Source: Lichenibacterium ramalinae
GTDB taxonomy: Bacteria; Pseudomonadota; Alphaproteobacteria; Rhizobiales; Beijerinckiaceae
Assembly: GCF_004137085.1 (NCBI RefSeq)
Contig: NZ_QYBC01000009.1
Location: 124,001-188,000 of the forward strand
Length of the DNA: 64,000 nucleotides
Reading direction: 5' to 3'
Position numbers and translations under genes: made by a program. Positions 61,053 through 64,000 of the stretch are shown here, one piece after another. Below the pieces are notes generated by a model that searched no databases, was not told the origin of the DNA, and saw only the letters and a program-made list of their open reading frames with translations. Within the stretch, counting starts at the first letter, position 1; each line of letters opens with the position of its first letter.

Positions 61053-61568
61053 GCAAAACTCCAAGACGCGAGGGGCGGAAACTATGCTTCGACCCTTCAG
61101 GACCATGCCGACGCCGCGAGACACCTGGACCTTGGCGGATGGAAGTTGCTTCTTCCTTACTCCTGACGCTTGAAAGTAAGGGTAACGGGCTGCGGACCGC
61201 GATCGCGCGGCGCTAACGTCCTGTTTACCTTTTCCGTTAAGATTGCCAGATGGAGCCCACCCCGACGGTTCCCAGCCCCCGTCGTTCGGTGGGCCGCCGG
61301 CGGGGGTGGGGAGGCGGAGCGGACCGCCGACATGAGCAAGGCCGGACAGGATGACTCAGAGGGGGCCGTGGCGTGGCGGGATCGGCAGGCCGATCGACGT
61401 GGACGGATTCGAGGCAAAGCCGCGGCTTAATGAAAGTGATTCCATTAACCTTTCGGTGCTAACGATGAATGATGGCTCGGGGTTCTTAGCGGCCCTCGAC
61501 CGAGATGCCGTAACGCGCTCGGCGCGCATCATCGGCGAGGCCAACCTGGGCAGGGGTGAGGACCACAC
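61053..61568. other. 516-bp divergent regulatory gap before ctrA
   Basis: The long non-coding stretch between fliJ and ctrA. AT-richer islands lie near 61165-61250 and 61400-61490, where promoters and binding sites are expected. It contains the GANTC cluster listed separately. A CTAA-N7-TTTA sequence at 61213-61227 is a degenerate match to the CtrA box TTAA-N7-TTAA. Confidence 0.55.
61353..61442. promoter_or_regulatory. Cluster of three GANTC (CcrM methylation) sites upstream of ctrA
   Basis: GACTC at 61353, GATTC at 61406 and GATTC at 61438 fall within 90 nt, 127 to 216 nt before the ctrA start. In Caulobacter and relatives CcrM methylation of GANTC, read by GcrA, times ctrA transcription. 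Two TTAA half-sites (61427, 61445) lie in the same island but are 14 nt apart, not the 7 of a CtrA box. Confidence 0.55.
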
Positions 61569-62270
61569 ATGCGCGTTCTCCTGATCGAAGACGACAGCGC
61601 AACCGCGCAGAGCATCGAGCTGATGCTCAAGTCCGAGAATTTCAACGTCTACACGACCGACCTCGGCGAAGAGGGGATCGATCTCGGCAAACTCTACGAT
61701 TACGACATTATCCTGCTCGACCTCAACCTGCCCGACATGTCGGGCTACGAAGTGCTGAGGACGCTGCGGGTCGCCAAGGTCAAGACGCCGATCCTCATCC
61801 TGTCCGGCCTCGCCGGCATCGAGGACAAGGTGAAGGGCCTCGGCTTCGGCGCCGACGACTACCTGACGAAGCCGTTCCACAAGGACGAGCTCGTCGCCCG
61901 CATCCACGCCATCGTGCGGCGGTCGAAGGGCCATGCCCAGTCGGTCATCGCCACCGGCGACCTCATCGTCAACCTCGACCAGAAGACCGTCGAGGTCGGT
62001 GGTGCCCGCGTGCACCTGACCGGCAAGGAATACCAGATGCTGGAGCTGCTCTCGCTCCGCAAGGGCACGACCCTGACCAAGGAGATGTTCCTGAACCATC
62101 TCTACGGCGGCATGGACGAGCCCGAGCTGAAGATCATCGACGTCTTCATCTGCAAGCTTCGCAAGAAGCTCGCCAATGCCAGCCACGGACGCAACTTCAT
62201 CGAGACGGTCTGGGGCCGCGGCTACGTCCTGCGCGAGCCGAACGAGGCCGACAACCGCATCACCGCCTGA
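61569..62270 (+). CDS. ctrA: Cell cycle response regulator CtrA
   Basis: A 233-residue OmpR-family regulator. The receiver has D8/D9 and phospho-acceptor D51 ([17 protein letters not shown]), the conserved Lys in [18 protein letters not shown], and the winged-helix DNA-binding domain [19 protein letters not shown] through [11 protein letters not shown]. This is CtrA, the master regulator of cell cycle, division and motility. The C-terminus lacks the Caulobacter -AA degradation tag but ends NRITA. GAGGA lies before the ATG. A strong terminator follows. Confidence 0.97.
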   Translation: MRVLLIEDDSATAQSIELMLKSENFNVYTTDLGEEGIDLGKLYDYDIILLDLNLPDMSGYEVLRTLRVAKVKTPILILSGLAGIEDKVKGLGFGADDYLTKPFHKDELVARIHAIVRRSKGHAQSVIATGDLIVNLDQKTVEVGGARVHLTGKEYQMLELLSLRKGTTLTKEMFLNHLYGGMDEPELKIIDVFICKLRKKLANASHGRNFIETVWGRGYVLREPNEADNRITA

Positions 62271-62290
62271 CGCCTCCGGTCGTCACGGTC

Positions 62291-62322
62291 AAAGGCCCCG
62301 GTCCGGATGGACCGGGGCCTTT
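62291..62322 (+). terminator. Terminator after ctrA
   Basis: AAAGGCCCCGGTCC (62291-62304), loop GGAT, GGACCGGGGCCTTT (62309-62322): perfect 14-bp stem ending in T residues, 20 nt after the ctrA stop. Confidence 0.9.
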
Positions 62323-62521
62323 GTCGTTCGGGGGCATGGAGGCGAGAACCGCGACGCCGCCCCGGTCGGGGCCCGCCATCATGGGCGGCGCTCCCGAGGC
62401 GCGGTTCCTCCCGACGCGCCCTCGTCGCCCGCCCTCGCGCGCAGCGGTGCTGATCCCGGGCGAAGCCGTGGCGGTGACGGGGCGGGGGAGGGGAGGCGGG
62501 AGGGAGGACTGTCCGAACGGT

Positions 62522-62626
62522 CTACAGCGCTTTCGCCTTCGGCGAATTCGCTCCAGCTCCGGATCGAGAGCAGTGTCGTCGGCTTGGAGTCGCCAAGGCG
62601 ACTCGGAGAAGCCGATGCTGCTCTAG
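62522..62626 (-). repeat. Dispersed ~105-nt intergenic repeat, copy B
   Basis: The reverse complement aligns along its whole length with 31593-31699, with only scattered differences by eye. Shared palindromes GAGTCGCC-AA/TT-GGCGACTC and TTCGCC/GGCGAA are kept. It lies between converging ctrA and receiver genes, the same kind of setting as copy A. Confidence 0.85.
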
Positions 62627-62694
62627 AGCAGATCGCGCTCAGGTCGAGTCACCTGATCGCGAGAAAATGCTCGCAAAAACATGGCACTAGAGCT
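62627..62694. repeat. AT-richer palindromic module next to repeat copy B
   Basis: Adjoins copy B. It includes TCAGGT-CGAGTC-ACCTGA with further near-symmetric GATCGCG/TCGCGAG flanks, then an A-rich run, and is bordered by CTAGAGC-like words on both sides (62623 and 62687). It looks like a second mobile or structural element but only one copy is in the window. Confidence 0.45.
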
Positions 62695-62821
62695 GAAGTC
62701 GCGAGCCAAGGCGAGCGGCGACGGCTCTAGGCATCCCCGCGGTCGGAGGACCGTCAGGGCGATGCGGGGTCGACGACGCCGTGCGGGATGGGCTGCCAAA
62801 CCCGACGGGGCCGCGGGCCCG

Positions 62822-63187
62822 TCAGATGAGGCCGACGGCCGCCATCTTGATGCGCAGGATGTCCTTGTCGAAGGGCTTCATCATCGTGTCGTCGGCGCCG
62901 GCCTGGCGGGCCTTGGCGATATGGGCCGCGTCGTTCTCGGTGGTGCAGAACAGCACCTTGGGCTTGCTGCCCCCGGGCATGCGGCGGAGCGCCTTCAGCA
63001 CGGCATAGCCGTCCATCTCGGGCATGTTCCAGTCGAGAAGCACGCCGTCCGGCATGGCGACCGCGCAGGCGTCGAGCGCCGCCGGGCCGCTGTCCGCCTC
63101 GGCCGTCTCGAGGGAGAGGCCCTCGAGGATGCGGCGCGCCACCTTGCGGATGACGCTCGAATCGTCGACGACCAGAACGCGGGTCAT
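62822..63187 (-). CDS. Single-domain response regulator (CheY-like)
   Basis: A 121-residue receiver with no output domain: D8/D9, phospho-acceptor D52 (GVLLDWNMPEMDGYAVL), Thr in FCTTENDAAH and Lys in MMKPFDKDIL. It precedes no DNA-binding domain and is not DivK by sequence. It is encoded 37 nt downstream of the ChpT gene on the same strand, so it may receive phosphate from this phosphotransferase or a linked kinase. CheY paralogues of this type are common near cell-cycle genes in Hyphomicrobiales. Confidence 0.9.
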   Translation of the reverse strand: MTRVLVVDDSSVIRKVARRILEGLSLETAEADSGPAALDACAVAMPDGVLLDWNMPEMDGYAVLKALRRMPGGSKPKVLFCTTENDAAHIAKARQAGADDTMMKPFDKDILRIKMAAVGLI

Positions 63188-63224
63188 GGGCTGCTCCCTG
63201 GGGATCCGGGCCGCGCCGGGCCGC

Positions 63225-64000
63225 TCAAGCGGCGTTGAAGCGCGACAGGGGCGCGTCGGATGCGGCGGCGGTGCGCATCTGGTCGGCCAGGTCGAGGGCC
63301 GCGCCGGCGGCGTCGTCGAGGGCCGTGCCGGCGGCGTGGTCCAGGGCCGTGCCGGCGGCGTCGTCGAGCGTATCCTCGCCGGCCACGGCGGCTTCCGCCA
63401 CCACGGGCCGGGCTTCGATCACGATGCCCTCGGGCTCGCTGCGCACCGCCACCACCATGCCGACCTCGCGGGCCACGAGGCCGGTGAAGAAGGGCTGGAT
63501 GGCATGGGCGTCGACGTTGCCGTGCTCGGGCGTGCCGGCGAGCAACGCCGCGATGCCGGCCGGCACGCGGGCATAATTGCCCTTGGCCAGAATGCGCACC
63601 GCGGCCTCGTCGCCCTGGCCCTCGACGTCGACCGACATGGTGCCGCCGCGCGGGATGGTCCCGGCCGCGATGAGGCACAGGTTGAGGATCAGCTTGACCT
63701 TGTTCTTCGGCATGAGGATGCGCGGCGCCCGCCAGTCGAGCTTGATCTTGTCGTCGCCGAAGAGGCCCCGGGTCACCGTCTCGGCGTCGCCCGTGTCGAT
63801 GGAGGCCCCGGCCGACCCCGCCGCCCCGAACGCGAGGCGGCAGAACTGCAGCTTGGCCGACGCCATCGTGGCGCTCTTCTTCACGAGGTCGAGCGCGAAG
63901 GTCCGCATCTCCGGGTCCTTCTCCTCGTCGAGCACTTCGAGCCCGTTCACGATGGCGCCCACGGGGCTGATCACGTCGTGGCAGACGCGCGAGCACAGCA
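63225..64000 (-). CDS. chpT: ChpT-type histidine phosphotransferase, 5' truncated by window edge
   Basis: The visible 257 residues run to the window edge, so the start is missing. The phospho-His motif is LCSRVCHDVISPVGAIVNGL, in a dimerisation helix pair, followed by a degenerate ATPase-like domain (MPKNKVKLILNLCLIAAGTI, FFTGLVAREVGMVV). ChpT passes phosphate from CckA to CtrA and CpdR. Its position near ctrA supports this. The C-terminal tail has three Ala/Asp-rich repeats (AAGTALDD-like), made by a 24-nt DNA repeat and not part of the fold. Confidence 0.9.
   Translation of the reverse strand, partial: LCSRVCHDVISPVGAIVNGLEVLDEEKDPEMRTFALDLVKKSATMASAKLQFCRLAFGAAGSAGASIDTGDAETVTRGLFGDDKIKLDWRAPRILMPKNKVKLILNLCLIAAGTIPRGGTMSVDVEGQGDEAAVRILAKGNYARVPAGIAALLAGTPEHGNVDAHAIQPFFTGLVAREVGMVVAVRSEPEGIVIEARPVVAEAAVAGEDTLDDAAGTALDHAAGTALDDAAGAALDLADQMRTAAASDAPLSRFNAA
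63294..63365. repeat. Three 24-nt tandem repeats in the chpT tail
   Basis: Units at 63294-63317, 63318-63341 and 63342-63365, each close to GAGGGCCGTGCCGGCGGCGT plus CGTC, with one or two mismatches. They keep the reading frame and encode Ala/Asp/Gly/Thr-rich repeats at the protein's C-terminus. Confidence 0.85.

Larger units (their letters stand above)
62323..62821. other. Non-coding gap holding repeat modules
   Basis: Between the ctrA terminator and the receiver gene stop (converging). No gene is supported. It contains copy B of the dispersed repeat and an adjoining palindromic module; the first 200 bp are plain GC-rich sequence. Confidence 0.6.

Noticed and set aside
61427-61448. Two TTAA words as a CtrA binding site
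   Set aside because: They are 14 nt apart, whereas the CtrA box needs 7 nt.
62822-63187. Calling the single-domain receiver DivK
   Set aside because: DivK begins and runs differently around its first helix; this protein is a CheY-like receiver with VVDDSSVIRKVARRIL, so only a generic name is safe.

Overview
This 64 kb window is chromosomal DNA of a very GC-rich alphaproteobacterium, most likely of the order Hyphomicrobiales (Rhizobiales), near the Methylobacteriaceae and Beijerinckiaceae. The lineage call rests on a CtrA cell-cycle regulator next to a ChpT-type phosphotransferase and a FliJ-like gene, GANTC sites before ctrA, a DUF1134/EipA protein, PhaR/PhaA, HWE-kinase architecture, a DUF6894 protein and a PaoABC-type aldehyde oxidoreductase. 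Gene order looks like an ordinary chromosome with housekeeping genes (obg, rpsD, trpS, asd) set among accessory genes. I see no prophage, transposase, CRISPR array, rRNA or tRNA.

Layout. 1-6.4 kb: the end of a secreted subtilase-like protease with a beta-propeller tail, SelO, a flavin monooxygenase and an aldo/keto reductase. 6.4-8.2 kb: a light-energy module, a proton-pump rhodopsin with a DTG motif and, 2 nt downstream, the Blh enzyme that makes its retinal. 8.4-17.3 kb: an ABC-F ATPase, an orphan solute-binding protein, an MFS exporter, a MerR regulator with a carboxymuconolactone-decarboxylase-like protein, MgtC, Obg and a frameshifted secreted-protein gene. 17.3-25 kb: a LysE exporter, envelope proteins (coiled-coil, EipA), SlyX, a large CheB-CheR-PAS-HWE hybrid kinase and a Crp/Fnr regulator. 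25-36 kb: rpsD, metallophosphoesterase, ArsB-like and duplicated DUF606 transporters, adenylate cyclase, L,D-transpeptidase-type lipoprotein, an MNT-HEPN pair, and a lone ureC coupled to a Pr6Pr membrane protein. 36-45 kb: two glycogen/alpha-glucan genes, a cupin and the paoABC-type operon. 45-53 kb: mostly envelope and small hypothetical genes, including an AT-richer tyrosine-rich ORF. 53-59 kb: trpS, phaR/phaA (polyhydroxyalkanoate metabolism), small hydrophilic proteins and asd. 59-64 kb: a His-rich secreted protein, a Ca2+/H+ exchanger, fliJ, ctrA, a single-domain receiver and the start of chpT.

Together: light-driven proton pumping, PHA and glycogen turnover, aldehyde oxidation, and several regulators that may bear on stress or second messengers (HWE kinase, cyclase, Crp/Fnr) suit a free-living or plant/lichen-associated aerobe. 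The right end is part of the cell-cycle phosphorelay. A roughly 105-nt dispersed intergenic repeat occurs twice in opposite orientation (31.6 kb and 62.5 kb), with a third degraded fragment at 17.3 kb beside the pseudogene.

Limits: everything was read by eye. Family names come from motif recognition, not searches, and many start codons are choices based on ribosome-binding sites.
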